A stretch of 64,000 bases of DNA, taken from JANXAZ01 sp964504655. GTDB taxonomy: Bacteria > Pseudomonadota > Alphaproteobacteria > Geminicoccales > Geminicoccaceae. Shown here in pieces: positions 8,774-17,297 of the stretch. The stretch lies in assembly GCA_964504655.1 (NCBI GenBank), contig CAZDFD010000003.1, forward strand, positions 35,548-99,547, given 5' to 3'. A model generated the notes under the pieces. That model searched no databases, had not been told where the DNA came from, and saw nothing but the letters and a program-made list of their open reading frames with translations. Position 1 is the stretch's first letter; every line of letters begins with the position of its first letter. The translations under genes were made by a program, and so were the position numbers.

Positions 8774-8894
8774 GCCCGCCTCCGACCGACCGCGGCGAGG
8801 CTAGCGGCGGGCCGGCGCCGCGCCCAGCCACATCCCCGCTTGCGCCCCCTGCGCCGGCCGCTAGATAAGGAAAGCGTCAACAAGGGAGGGGACC

Positions 8895-10187
8895 ATGGCC
8901 GCAGAACGCGGGCTCAACGAGCTCTATACCCGCGATCCCGAGCGCGCCGACGCGCTCGTGTTCGGACGCCGCGGGGCCCTCAAGGGTGCGAGCCTCGCGG
9001 CGATGAGCGCCGCGCTCGGGGCCGCCATCCCCTTCGCCCGGCTGATGCCCGAGGGCTACCTTCCGGTGGCGCTCGCGCAGGAAGCCAAGCCCGTCTTCCC
9101 GGGCAAGCATCCGGGCCTCGTCCTCCTCGGCGACAAGCCCCTGGTGGCCGAGACCCCGGCGCATCTGCTCGACGACGCCGTGACACCCACCGACCGCCAC
9201 TTCATCCGCAACAACGGCACGGTGCCCGACCCGGCGGCCGATCCGATGGCCTGGCGGATCAAGGTCGACGGCGAGGTCAACAGCCCGCTCGAGCTCGCGC
9301 TCGGCGAGCTCAAGAGCCGCTTCCCGCGGGTCGAGGGTCAGTTCATGCTGGAGTGCGGCGGCAACGGCCGCGCGATGTTCCAGCCCCCGGCCTCGGGCAA
9401 CCAGTGGACCACCGGCGGCGCCGGCTGCGCCCGCTGGGCCGGGGTGCGCCTCAAGGACGTGCTGCAGGCGGCCGGGCTCAAGGGCAGCGCCGTCTACACC
9501 GCGCATTTCGGCGCCGATCCGCACCTCTCGGGCGATCCCACCAAGGTCCCGCTCTCGCGCGGCGTGCGGCTCGAGAAGGCGATGGACGAGACCAGCCTGA
9601 TCGTCCTCGAGATGAACGGCGAGCCGCTGCCGCAGATCCATGGCGGGCCCGTCCGCCTGCTGTTCCCGGGCTGGTCCGGCTCGGCCAGCCAGAAATGGCT
9701 GACCCGCATCTGGATCCGCGACAGGGAGCACGACGGCCAGGGCATGCGGGGGACGTCCTATCGGGTACCCACGGCGCCGATCGTTCCGGGCAGCCCGAGC
9801 AAGGGCGAGGGCTATCGCGTCCTCGAATCGATGCCGGTGCGCTCGATCGTGACGAGCCCGGCGGACGGCACGAGGCTGCCCGCCGGCACCCGCGAGATCG
9901 CCGCCCGTGGCCATGCCTGGGCCGGCGATCTCGAGGTCCAGGAGGTCTGGACCACGATCGACTTCGGCGCCACCTGGCAGAAGGCGGAGCTCGACCGCCC
10001 GGTCAACCGCCACGCCTGGCAGCACTGGCGCCAGAAGATCGCGCTGCCGACCCACGGCTACTACGAGCTCTGGGTGCGCGCGGTCGACAGTCGCGGTCAC
10101 AGCCAGACCTTCGCCGCGGCCAACTGGAACCCGAGCGGCTACGGCGGCAACGTCTATCATCGCATCGCGCTGTTGATCGAGGCCTGA
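8895..10187 (+). CDS. sorA: Sulfite dehydrogenase, molybdopterin subunit (SorA/SoxC-like)
   Basis: Oxidises sulfite to sulfate in the periplasm using a molybdenum cofactor. The 430-residue product has a twin-arginine export region (FGRRGALKG, Arg25-26, then a hydrophobic stretch), the Mo-ligating cysteine in MLECGGNGR (Cys154), a RLLFPGWSGSASQKW substrate-binding stretch and a C-terminal Mo-co dimerisation domain. AGGGAGGGGACC precedes the ATG. The next gene, a monohaem cytochrome c, overlaps by one base (TGATG), the arrangement of SorAB-type enzymes. SoxC is the alternative name, but other sox genes are absent, so SorA is preferred. Confidence 0.85.
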   Translation: MAAERGLNELYTRDPERADALVFGRRGALKGASLAAMSAALGAAIPFARLMPEGYLPVALAQEAKPVFPGKHPGLVLLGDKPLVAETPAHLLDDAVTPTDRHFIRNNGTVPDPAADPMAWRIKVDGEVNSPLELALGELKSRFPRVEGQFMLECGGNGRAMFQPPASGNQWTTGGAGCARWAGVRLKDVLQAAGLKGSAVYTAHFGADPHLSGDPTKVPLSRGVRLEKAMDETSLIVLEMNGEPLPQIHGGPVRLLFPGWSGSASQKWLTRIWIRDREHDGQGMRGTSYRVPTAPIVPGSPSKGEGYRVLESMPVRSIVTSPADGTRLPAGTREIAARGHAWAGDLEVQEVWTTIDFGATWQKAELDRPVNRHAWQHWRQKIALPTHGYYELWVRAVDSRGHSQTFAAANWNPSGYGGNVYHRIALLIEA

Positions 10188-10543
10188 TGCGGGGCGGCGC
10201 GGCGATCCTCGTGAGCCTCCTCCTCCTCGGCGCCGCCGCGGCCGCCGAGGAGGATCGGCTGGCCCACTTCCCCGAAGGACCGAACTGGGAACTCGTGGCG
10301 TCCTTCTGCACCGCCTGCCACTCCGGCCGGCTGATCGCGGCGCAGGGCATGAGCCGCGAGCGCTGGGACTCCACCCTGTCCTGGATGAGCGAGAACCACG
10401 GCATGCCGCCGCTCGAGGGCGAGTACCGCCAGATGTTCCTCGATTACCTGGCGTTCGCCTTCGGCGATCGCGGAGCCGGGGCGCCGCGAGCGCCGAGGCC
10501 GCCCGGACCGCCGCCGCGCAAGAACCCCTTCCTGCCCAACTGA
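10187..10543 (+). CDS. sorB: Cytochrome c subunit of sulfite dehydrogenase (SorB-like)
   Basis: 118-residue secreted protein: an N-terminal signal (LVSLLLLGAAAAA) followed by a single CXXCH haem site, CTACH at residues 43-47. Candidate distal haem ligands are the methionines in QGMSRERW and NHGMPP. The tail is proline-rich. It overlaps the sulfite dehydrogenase gene by one base, so the two are translationally coupled and the cytochrome is the likely electron acceptor. No other respiratory gene is nearby. The size is close to SorB of SorAB enzymes; identity rests on context plus the haem motif. Confidence 0.8.
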   Translation: MRGGAAILVSLLLLGAAAAAEEDRLAHFPEGPNWELVASFCTACHSGRLIAAQGMSRERWDSTLSWMSENHGMPPLEGEYRQMFLDYLAFAFGDRGAGAPRAPRPPGPPPRKNPFLPN

Positions 10544-10559
10544 AGGCGGCCGGCGGGGC

Positions 10560-11072
10560 TCAGGCGTGGCCGGGCCGGAGGGCACGCAGATGCCGCTCCT
10601 GCGCCGGCGTCTCGATGGCACCCGGGCGGGCGACGCGCACCCGCGCCACCGCCTGCTCGGGATCGAGCCCGAGCTCGATCAGGAGACGGGCCGCGACCGT
10701 GCCGCTCCGCCCGAGCCCGGCCCGGCAGTGGATCGCGAGCCGGCGGCCGTGGCGCAGCTCCCCGGCGAGCCGCGGCCCGAGGTCCGCCCAGGCCGCCTCG
10801 AAGTCGGCGCCCGGCACCGCCAAATCGGCGATCGGCGCGTGCCGGAAGGCCGTGCCGTGGGCCGCGCAGGCGCGGGCGAGCCGGCCGAGGTCGAGGCCGA
10901 GCCGGGCCGCCTCGCCGGGCTCGACCAGCGACACCAGGACCGCGGCGCCGACCGCGGCCAGTTGCCGGGCGTGCACGTCCGGCGAGCCGGTGGGCGCGGG
11001 CAGGACCAGGATCGCCCCGGTCGCGGCGGGAGCCGCCTCGATCCACCGCCCGAGCAGCTCCGGCTCCCACAT
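10560..11072 (-). CDS. Protein tyrosine / dual-specificity phosphatase-like protein
   Basis: 170 residues. The cysteine phosphatase signature C-x5-R is seen in AIHCRAGLGRSGTVA, followed by the helix typical of dual-specificity phosphatases, and a candidate general-acid aspartate lies in APIADLAVPG. An ATG at 11072 is preceded by GGGGAGGGG. It resembles the small bacterial phosphatases of the cyclin-dependent-kinase-inhibitor-3-like group. The substrate may be a phosphoprotein or a small phosphorylated metabolite and cannot be inferred from context. It converges with the sulfite dehydrogenase pair and is divergent from the hydroxyacid dehydrogenase. Confidence 0.8.
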   Translation of the reverse strand: MWEPELLGRWIEAAPAATGAILVLPAPTGSPDVHARQLAAVGAAVLVSLVEPGEAARLGLDLGRLARACAAHGTAFRHAPIADLAVPGADFEAAWADLGPRLAGELRHGRRLAIHCRAGLGRSGTVAARLLIELGLDPEQAVARVRVARPGAIETPAQERHLRALRPGHA

Positions 11073-11200
11073 CGACCCCTCCCCGCTCGCGGCTCCGGCC
11101 GCGACCGGGCAGGCCCCGCATGCGCGCCGGCCCGGTGGCCTGCACGGCGCGCTTACTCTATGGCTCGCCCGGCGAGGAGTGTCCGCGGAGACAGGGCGTC

Positions 11201-12151
11201 ATGGCCGTTCATCTGGGTGCCGTCAGCAATCAGCAGCCCTTCGTGTTCGAGGAGCTCGAGCGGCGCGGCTTCGTGATCCACAAGGTGTTCCACGGCAAGG
11301 GCTGGCAGGACTGGGCGCGCGACCTGGCACCGCACGCGGCCGAGATCCGGGGCGTCCTCTCGGGCGGCATGACGGGGCTGCCCAAGGGCCTGATCGACGC
11401 CCTGCCCAGGCTCGAGCTCTGCTCGATCAACGGCGTCGGCCTCGAGACCACCGACCTGCCCGCGGCCAAGGCCCGCGGGGTCGTGGTGACCACGACGCCC
11501 GTGCTGTTCGACGACGTGGCCGATCTGGCGATCGTGCTCGGCATGGCGGCCTGCCGGCGGATCGCCGAGGGCGACCGCTTCGTGCGCGCCGGTCGCTGGC
11601 TGCAGGGACGGATGCCCGTCGGCCGGAGCTTCTGGGGCAAGCGCTACGGGATCCTGGGCCTCGGCCGGATCGGCCAGGCGGTGGCGCGCCGGCTCGAGGG
11701 CTTCGGCGGCACGATCGGCTATTTCGATCCCGTGCCCAAGACGGGGCTTTCCTGGCGGGCCCACGGCTCGGCCCTCGAGCTCGCCCGCGAGAGCGACATC
11801 CTCTTCCTCTGCGCCGCGGGCTCGCCGGGCGGCGGGGTGATCGTCGGCCGCGAGGTGCTCGCGGCCCTCGGACCCCAGGGCGTGTTCGTCAACATCGCCC
11901 GCGGCTGGCTCGTGGACGAGCCGGCGCTGGTCGAGCTCCTTGCCGGCGGCGGCCTCGGCGCGGCCGGCCTCGACGTGTTCGCCGACGAGCCGACCGTGCC
12001 CGAGCGTCTGCTCGGCCTCGACAACGTGGTCCTGACCCCGCACGTCGCGAGCTCGACCCAGGAGTGCATGCGGCGGATGGGCGAGTGCGTGCTCGCCAAC
12101 GTCACCACCTGGTTCGCCGAGGGCCGTGCGGTCACACCCGTGGCGATGTGA
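11201..12151 (+). CDS. D-2-hydroxyacid dehydrogenase (NAD(P)-dependent)
   Basis: 316-residue cytoplasmic oxidoreductase of the glyoxylate/hydroxypyruvate reductase group. The Rossmann motif GILGLGRIGQAV is central, the catalytic set is visible as the arginine in NIARGWLVDE, the glutamate in DVFADEP and the histidine in TPHVASST. The ATG at 11201 is supported by GGAG 10 bases upstream; an upstream in-frame start would extend into the divergent promoter region. The next gene starts 11 bases after its stop, so this begins a small operon with a uronate-dehydrogenase-like protein and an SDR. Substrate unknown; a sugar-derived 2-keto acid would fit the neighbours. Confidence 0.87.
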   Translation: MAVHLGAVSNQQPFVFEELERRGFVIHKVFHGKGWQDWARDLAPHAAEIRGVLSGGMTGLPKGLIDALPRLELCSINGVGLETTDLPAAKARGVVVTTTPVLFDDVADLAIVLGMAACRRIAEGDRFVRAGRWLQGRMPVGRSFWGKRYGILGLGRIGQAVARRLEGFGGTIGYFDPVPKTGLSWRAHGSALELARESDILFLCAAGSPGGGVIVGREVLAALGPQGVFVNIARGWLVDEPALVELLAGGGLGAAGLDVFADEPTVPERLLGLDNVVLTPHVASSTQECMRRMGECVLANVTTWFAEGRAVTPVAM

Positions 12152-12162
12152 GGGAGGCAGCC

Positions 12163-12981
12163 TTGCCCAAGGTCGTCATCACCGGCGCCGCCGGCTCGAT
12201 CGGCGGCAAGCTCCGCCGCCACATGGAGGGCCTCGGCTGGCCGCTCGTCCTGCTCGACAAGGAGAGCGGGGGCGACCCGGCGATCGAGGCGGCCGATCTC
12301 TCCGTCTGGGACGCCGCCTGGGTCGATCGGCTCCGGGGCGCCGACGCGCTCCTCCTGCTCGCAGGCGTACCCTACCCCCACGCCTCCTGGGCCGAGCTCG
12401 TGCCCAACAACCTCGACCTCGTCGGCAACTGCCTCGAGGCCTGCGTGCAGTCCGGGGTCCGGCGGGTGGTCTTCGCCAGCTCGAACTGGGTGCTGGGCGG
12501 GCTGCGCTTCGAGGAGGGCCGGCTCGCCCCCGACACCACGCCGCATCCGGTCAACGGCTACGGCGCGTTCAAGCTCGTGGGCGAGCGGATGGGCAGGCTC
12601 TACGCCGAGCGCCGCGGCCTGTCGGTGGTCTGCTTCCGCATCGGCTACGCCCAGCGCGAGCCCGGCAACCGGCCGGGCCCGCACATGAACTGGGGCTTGT
12701 GGGGCCAGGCGATGTGGCTCTCCGACCGCGACCTCTGCCAGGGCTTCGAGAAGGCCGTGCTGGCGCCGAACGATCTGCGCTTCGCCGTCTTGAACCTGAT
12801 GAGCGCCAATCCGGGCATGCGCTGGGACCTCGAGCCCACCCGGCAGGCGATCGGCTACGTCCCCGAGGACGGTGCCGCACCCGTGTCCACCCCCGAGATC
12901 GCCCACGAGGAGGAGGTGAGCCGCGAGGGCTGGGCGGCCATGGAGCGGATCCGCGACTTCCTGATGCGCCGCCGCCGCTGA
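12163..12981 (+). CDS. NAD-dependent epimerase/dehydratase family protein, uronate-dehydrogenase-like
   Basis: 272 residues, extended SDR. Visible are the N-terminal nucleotide motif TGAAGSIGGKLR, the FASSNWVLGG segment, and the catalytic YGAFK (Y-x3-K) followed by GERMGRLY and a CFRIGY segment. This combination resembles uronate dehydrogenases (Udh), which oxidise glucuronate or galacturonate C1 to an aldaric-acid lactone, more than sugar-nucleotide epimerases. Start TTG at 12163 is chosen because AGGGAGG lies 5 bases upstream; a GTG at 12148 inside the preceding gene is the alternative. A lactonase-family protein is encoded 1 kb away, which would fit the lactone product. Confidence 0.72.
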   Translation: MPKVVITGAAGSIGGKLRRHMEGLGWPLVLLDKESGGDPAIEAADLSVWDAAWVDRLRGADALLLLAGVPYPHASWAELVPNNLDLVGNCLEACVQSGVRRVVFASSNWVLGGLRFEEGRLAPDTTPHPVNGYGAFKLVGERMGRLYAERRGLSVVCFRIGYAQREPGNRPGPHMNWGLWGQAMWLSDRDLCQGFEKAVLAPNDLRFAVLNLMSANPGMRWDLEPTRQAIGYVPEDGAAPVSTPEIAHEEEVSREGWAAMERIRDFLMRRRR

Positions 12982-13033
12982 ACCGCGCCCGGCCGCGCCC
13001 CGTAGAGCAGGGCGACCGGGAGCGGAGGGACGG

Positions 13034-13762
13034 ATGGCCGGGCGGATCGTGGTCGTCGGCGGCACGGGCGGGATCGGCGCGGCGCTCGCCCGAAGGATCG
13101 CCGTGACCGGCCGCTCCCTGCACCTGGTGGCGCGCGAGGCGGGCCGGCTCTCGGCGCTCGCGGCCGAGCTCGACGCGAGCTTCGCCACCGCCGACGCGGC
13201 CGACCCCGCCGCGCTGCGGGCCGCGATCGAGGCCGCCTCCGGCCCTCTCTCGGGCCTCGTCTACGCGGTCGGCACGATCACGCTGAAGCCGCTGCCGCGC
13301 GTTTCGCCCGAGGACGCCGAGCGCGACTTCCGGGTGAACGCGCTCGGCGCGCTCGTGGCGGTGCAGGCCTCGCTGCCGGGCCTGCGCGCGCACGGGCCCG
13401 GGGCCTCGGTGGTGCTGTTCTCGACCGTGGCCGTGCAACGCGGCTTTCCGATGCACGCCTCGATCGCCATGGCCAAGGGCGCGGTCGAGGGCCTCACCCG
13501 CGCGCTCGCGGCCGAACTCGCCCCCGAGATCCGGGTCAACGCGATCGCCCCCTCCTTGACCCGCACACCCTTGGCCGCCGGCCTCACCAAGAACCCGCAG
13601 ATGGCGGAATCGATCGCCCGCCAGCACCCCCTGCGGCGCCTGGGCGAGCCCGAGGACGCCGCCGCGCTCGCCGCCTTCCTCCTTTCACGCGATTCGGGCT
13701 GGATCACCGGCCAAGTGATCGCCCTCGACGGCGGCCGGGGCGCGCTCGAGGCCAAGGGCTGA
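13034..13762 (+). CDS. SDR family oxidoreductase lacking the catalytic tyrosine
   Basis: 242-residue classical short-chain dehydrogenase fold with GGTGGIGAAL at the nucleotide site, a catalytic-type serine in LFSTVAVQRG and the lysine in ASIAMAKGAVEG. The tyrosine expected four residues before that lysine is isoleucine, so the usual Y-x3-K dyad is broken. C-terminal DGGRG and the RLGEPEDAAALAAFLLS segment are typical of the family. The ATG at 13034 follows GGAGGGACGG. It is 52 bases downstream of the uronate-dehydrogenase-like gene. It may be a reductase with a relocated acid, or a non-catalytic NAD(P) sensor. Confidence 0.8.
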   Translation: MAGRIVVVGGTGGIGAALARRIAVTGRSLHLVAREAGRLSALAAELDASFATADAADPAALRAAIEAASGPLSGLVYAVGTITLKPLPRVSPEDAERDFRVNALGALVAVQASLPGLRAHGPGASVVLFSTVAVQRGFPMHASIAMAKGAVEGLTRALAAELAPEIRVNAIAPSLTRTPLAAGLTKNPQMAESIARQHPLRRLGEPEDAAALAAFLLSRDSGWITGQVIALDGGRGALEAKG

Positions 13763-13777
13763 GACGCGCCCCCGGGC

Positions 13778-14707
13778 TCACGGCACCTGGGCGCCCGTGA
13801 CGTGGGTCCAGACCGCGTAGAGCGAGGTCGTGCCGCAGATGAAGAGCCGGTTGCGGCGCGGGCCGCCGAAGCAGAGGTTGGCCACGACCTCGGGCACCTT
13901 GATCTTGCCCAGGAGCCGGCCGTCCGGGTCGTAGCAGTGCACGCCGTCGCCGGCGCTGGTCCAGAGCCGCCCCTCGCTGTCGCAGCGAAAGCCGTCGAAC
14001 ACGCCCACTTCCGAGCTCACGAGCACCTCGCCGCCGACGAGGCGCCCGTCCTCCTGGACGAGGAAGCGGCGGATGTGCCGCGGCCCCTGCGGATCGTGGC
14101 TGATCCCGGTGTCGGCCACGTAGAGGACGCGCTCGTCGGGGGAGAAGCAGAGCCCGTTGGGGCGCTGCATCACCTCGACCACGGGAGTGAGACCGCCGCT
14201 GCGCGGGTCGAGGCGGAAGACGAAGCAGCCGCCATACTCCCGCTCGCCCTTCTCGCCCTCGAGCACCGTGTCGATGCCGTAGGCGGGATCGGTGAACCAG
14301 ACCGTGCCGTCGGACTTGACCACGACGTCGTTGGGCGAGTTGAGGCGCTTCCCGTTCCAGCGTTCGGCCAGGACGGTGATGCGACCGTCCGGCTCGGTCC
14401 GCTCGACCCGCCGGTGCCGGTGGCTGCAGGAGACCAGCCGCCCCTCGCGGTCGCGGGTGTGGCCGTTGGTGTTGCCGGCGGGCTGGCGGAAGACCGAGAC
14501 CTGCCCCTCGAGCCCGGTGACATCGGGCACGAAGCGCAGGATCCGGTCGTTGGGGATGTCGGAGAAGAGGAGCTGGTTGGCATCGGCGAACCAGACCGGG
14601 CCCTCGGCCCAGGCGGCCCCGCTCCAGAGGCGCACGAGCCGGGCGTTCATCGAGGCGAGGCGCTTGAAGCGCCAGTCGTGCACCTCGTACTCGCGGATCT
14701 GCTCCAA
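13778..14707 (-). CDS. SMP-30/gluconolactonase family protein
   Basis: 309-residue six-bladed beta-propeller with the family landmarks AEGPVWFADANQLLFSD near the N-terminus (metal-binding Glu), RLNSPNDVVVKSDGTVWFTDP (Asn and Asp ligands, shown here as separate clusters), RPNGLCFSPDERVLYVAD and DGFRCDSEGRLW. These enzymes hydrolyse sugar lactones with a divalent metal. TTG at 14707 is selected as the start because GGGGAGG lies 5 bases before it; the frame upstream would run over the phosphodiesterase gene. It is the last gene of the minus-strand run that starts with ugpA, and converges on the SDR. It may instead be linked functionally to the uronate-dehydrogenase-like enzyme. Confidence 0.85.
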   Translation of the reverse strand: MEQIREYEVHDWRFKRLASMNARLVRLWSGAAWAEGPVWFADANQLLFSDIPNDRILRFVPDVTGLEGQVSVFRQPAGNTNGHTRDREGRLVSCSHRHRRVERTEPDGRITVLAERWNGKRLNSPNDVVVKSDGTVWFTDPAYGIDTVLEGEKGEREYGGCFVFRLDPRSGGLTPVVEVMQRPNGLCFSPDERVLYVADTGISHDPQGPRHIRRFLVQEDGRLVGGEVLVSSEVGVFDGFRCDSEGRLWTSAGDGVHCYDPDGRLLGKIKVPEVVANLCFGGPRRNRLFICGTTSLYAVWTHVTGAQVP

Positions 14708-14738
14708 GGCCGCCTCCCCGGCTTTCCCGGCCCCGGCC

Positions 14739-15509
14739 TTACCGGCCGTCGGATGGCCCCGCAAGCCGGGCCGCGCGCCGGGCGAGCGCCGCCCGTGGCC
14801 GGTCCGTGGTGAAGACCGAAAGCCCGAGGGCGAGCGCCTTGTCGATCTGATGGTCCTCGTGCGCCGCCCACGCCCCGACCTCGAGGCCGGCGGCGCGCAG
14901 GGCCGCCACCCAGGCGGCATCGAGATGGTCGATGTGCAGGCCCACCTCGCCGACCTCGGCCTCCCGCGCCAATCGGGCCAGAGCCTCGGGCGCACCCAGG
15001 GTCGCCTGCACGAGGGGCGCCACGAGCCAGAGCCGCGAGGGCGCGCCGGCCCGGGCGGCGTCGGCTAGGACCGGCAACAGGAAGCTCGTGACCACCGTCC
15101 GCCCGAGCAGGGCCATGCCGCGGAGGCGGTCGACGAGCTCGGCCTCGATCCCGGGATACCGGGCGAAGGCGGCCCCGGGCTTGATCTCGACCCGAAGGTC
15201 GATCGAGGCCGGAGCCAGGACCTCGAGCACCTCCTCGAGCGTCGGCACGGTCTCCTCCGGCGCCTCGCGCAGGCGCACGGCGCGCAGGTCCGGAACGCGC
15301 CAGGCGTCGACCGGGCCGCTTGCGGTCGTGGTGCGCTCGAGGGTGGCGTCGTGCAGCACCACGAGGGCGCCGTCGGCCGAGCGGTGGACGTCGAACTCGA
15401 CCTGCTCGACGCCGAGGCCGGCCGCGTAGCGGAAGGCGGCGAGGCTGTTCTCGACCGCTTCGCGGGCACCGCCGCGATGGGCGGCGATCGCCGGGCGAAG
15501 GGTGCTCAT
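14739..15509 (-). CDS. ugpQ: Glycerophosphodiester phosphodiesterase (UgpQ-like)
   Basis: 256-residue TIM-barrel phosphodiesterase without a signal peptide, hence cytoplasmic. The GDPD catalytic pattern is clear: IAAHRGGAREAVENSLAAF (His, Arg and Glu), VEFDVHRSADG (Glu, Asp), VVLHDATLERTT (second His) and a later VEIKPG metal ligand. It hydrolyses glycerophosphodiesters to glycerol-3-phosphate plus an alcohol. Its ATG overlaps the ugpE stop (ATGA), so it belongs to the ugpA-ugpE transcript, which is how UgpQ is placed in UGP operons. Confidence 0.9.
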   Translation of the reverse strand: MSTLRPAIAAHRGGAREAVENSLAAFRYAAGLGVEQVEFDVHRSADGALVVLHDATLERTTTASGPVDAWRVPDLRAVRLREAPEETVPTLEEVLEVLAPASIDLRVEIKPGAAFARYPGIEAELVDRLRGMALLGRTVVTSFLLPVLADAARAGAPSRLWLVAPLVQATLGAPEALARLAREAEVGEVGLHIDHLDAAWVAALRAAGLEVGAWAAHEDHQIDKALALGLSVFTTDRPRAALARRAARLAGPSDGR

Positions 15510-16327
15510 CGGCCGATCTCCGGAGCGAAGCCGCGCACGAGCTGGCGTTCGGCCAGCACGAAGAGGAGGAGCGTGGGGGCCATGACCAGCACCGCCCCGG
15601 CCATCACCACGGGCCAGTTCACGTTGCCGTCGTCGATCGCCACGTCGTGGAGGGCCGCGAGGCCGACCTCGAGGGTGCGCATGTCGGGCGAGGTCGTGAC
15701 CACGAGCGGCCAGAGAAAGCTCGTCCATTCGGCGAGGAACTGGAAGATGGCCATGGCGGCGATCGCCGGACGCGCGAGCGGCACCACGACCAGCCGGAGG
15801 ATCTGCAAACGCCCGGCGCCGTCGACCAGCGCCGCATCGTCGAACTCGCGCGGGATGTTGCGGAACTGCTGGCGCAGGAAGAAGCACACGAACCCCGAAG
15901 CGAGCGACGGCAGGACGAGCGCCGGGTAGGAATCGACCAGATCGAACGCCGCCATGGTCAGATAATTGGGGACGAGCGTGACGTGGCTCGGGATCAGGAG
16001 CGTGGCGACGATCGCGAGGAAGGCCAGGTCGCGGCCCTTGAACTCGAGCCGGGCGCAGGCGTAGGCGGCGAGGATCGCGGTCAGGAGCGAGCCCGCGGTC
16101 ACGGCGCCCGCGACCAGGAGCGAGTTCAGGAGATAACGGTCGAAGGGAGCCGCCTCGAGCGCGCGGGCATAGTTGTCGAGGCGCAGCGGCCAGAGCGCGG
16201 GCTCGCGCGCGAGGAACGCATCCGGCGGCATGAGGGAGACGAGAAGCGCGAGCAGGAAGGGCAGGCCCAGGAGCGAGGCCGCGGCGAGCGCCAGGAGGTC
16301 ACCTCCCCGGACTACCGGCCGGCTCAC
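15506..16327 (-). CDS. ugpE: ABC transporter permease, UgpE/MalG type
   Basis: 273-residue inner-membrane permease with six hydrophobic helices and the binding-protein-dependent EAA loop (DDAALVDGAGRLQILRLV) that contacts the ATPase. Sequence character is that of carbohydrate/glycerol-3-phosphate uptake permeases of the CUT1 class. It starts with a GTG at 16327 that overlaps the ugpA stop (GTGA) and ends overlapping the glycerophosphodiesterase start. Sugar uptake by a CUT1 system is the alternative, but the attached phosphodiesterase favours sn-glycerol-3-phosphate or glycerophosphodiesters. No UgpC ATPase gene is adjacent. Confidence 0.85.
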   Translation of the reverse strand: MSRPVVRGGDLLALAAASLLGLPFLLALLVSLMPPDAFLAREPALWPLRLDNYARALEAAPFDRYLLNSLLVAGAVTAGSLLTAILAAYACARLEFKGRDLAFLAIVATLLIPSHVTLVPNYLTMAAFDLVDSYPALVLPSLASGFVCFFLRQQFRNIPREFDDAALVDGAGRLQILRLVVVPLARPAIAAMAIFQFLAEWTSFLWPLVVTTSPDMRTLEVGLAALHDVAIDDGNVNWPVVMAGAVLVMAPTLLLFVLAERQLVRGFAPEIGR

Positions 16328-17253
16328 CGGTCGCCCCCGTAGTGGATGCGCCGGCCGAGCGTGCGGAACTGCAGCCAGGTGAAGGCCAGAAGGCCCAGGA
16401 ACAGCAGCACGGCGAGCGCCGAGCCGCGCCCGATCTCGAAATAGACGAAGCTCGTGCGGTACAGGAGATGCACGAGGAGATCGGTGCTCCAGGCCGGGCC
16501 GCCGCGGGTCATGACGGCCACGAGCGTGAAGGTCTGGAAGCTGTCGATCACCATGACGCACAGGAGGAAGAAGGTGGTCGGCATCAACAGCGGCAGGGTG
16601 ACGTGGCGCAGGCGGGCGAGCCGACCCGCCCCGTCGAGCGCCGCAGCCTCCTGGACTGCGCGCGGGATCGCGGCGAGCCCGGCCGTGAACACCACGACGT
16701 CGTAGCCGAGGTTCTTCCAGACGGCGACGAGCGCGAGCGAGACCAGGGCCAGATCGGTCGAGCTCAGCCAGGGCAGGCCCGCGCCGCCGAGCCCGCGCAG
16801 CAGCGCGTTGGCGAGGCCCACGTCGGCGTTGAGGATCCAGCTCCAGACGAGGGCGACCGCAACGCTGCTCGTGACGTAGGGGGCGAAGACGACCGCCCGG
16901 GCGAGCCGGCGGAGCGGCGTCGCCTCGACCAGGAGCTGGGCCAGGAGCAGCGCCACGCCCAGGCGCAGCGGCACGGTGAGCAGGGTGAACAGGAAGGTGC
17001 GCTCGAGGGCGTTGCGGAACTCGCCGCTCGCCAGGAGCTCGCCATAGTTGGCGAGCCCGACGAAGGGTCGCCCCGCCGCGAGGAAATCCCAGCGGTGGAA
17101 GGACAGCCAGAGCGACCAGAGGACGGGCCAGTAGACGAACAGGCCGAGGCACAGCAGCGCCGGGGCGAGGTAGAGCCAGGGTGCCAGCTCCCGGCCGAGC
17201 CGCGAGCGGGGCGGAGTGGCGACGGCGGGACGTTCGAGGGCCAGGGTGGACAC
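16324..17253 (-). CDS. ugpA: ABC transporter permease, UgpA/MalF type
   Basis: 309-residue permease with a short cytoplasmic N-terminus, six membrane helices and an EAA loop (EAAALDGAGRLARLRHVTLP) typical of CUT1-class importers. It forms the heterodimeric channel with the next gene, whose GTG overlaps this stop. ATG at 17253. The substrate-binding protein is encoded divergently 128 bases away, so one intergenic region feeds both halves of the system. Substrate call as for its partner: glycerol-3-phosphate/glycerophosphodiester is favoured by the phosphodiesterase in the same transcript, sugar is the alternative. Confidence 0.85.
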   Translation of the reverse strand: MSTLALERPAVATPPRSRLGRELAPWLYLAPALLCLGLFVYWPVLWSLWLSFHRWDFLAAGRPFVGLANYGELLASGEFRNALERTFLFTLLTVPLRLGVALLLAQLLVEATPLRRLARAVVFAPYVTSSVAVALVWSWILNADVGLANALLRGLGGAGLPWLSSTDLALVSLALVAVWKNLGYDVVVFTAGLAAIPRAVQEAAALDGAGRLARLRHVTLPLLMPTTFFLLCVMVIDSFQTFTLVAVMTRGGPAWSTDLLVHLLYRTSFVYFEIGRGSALAVLLFLGLLAFTWLQFRTLGRRIHYGGDR

Positions 17254-17297
17254 GCGCGACCTCCGCGGCCTTCGTGCACGGCGGGCGATTGCAGAAC

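Noticed and set aside
8835..8870. Sigma-70 promoter for sorA (TTGCGC, 16-base spacer, TAGATA)
   Set aside because: Plausible in position but the -35 match is poor and such pairs are easy to find by chance; not listed as a feature.
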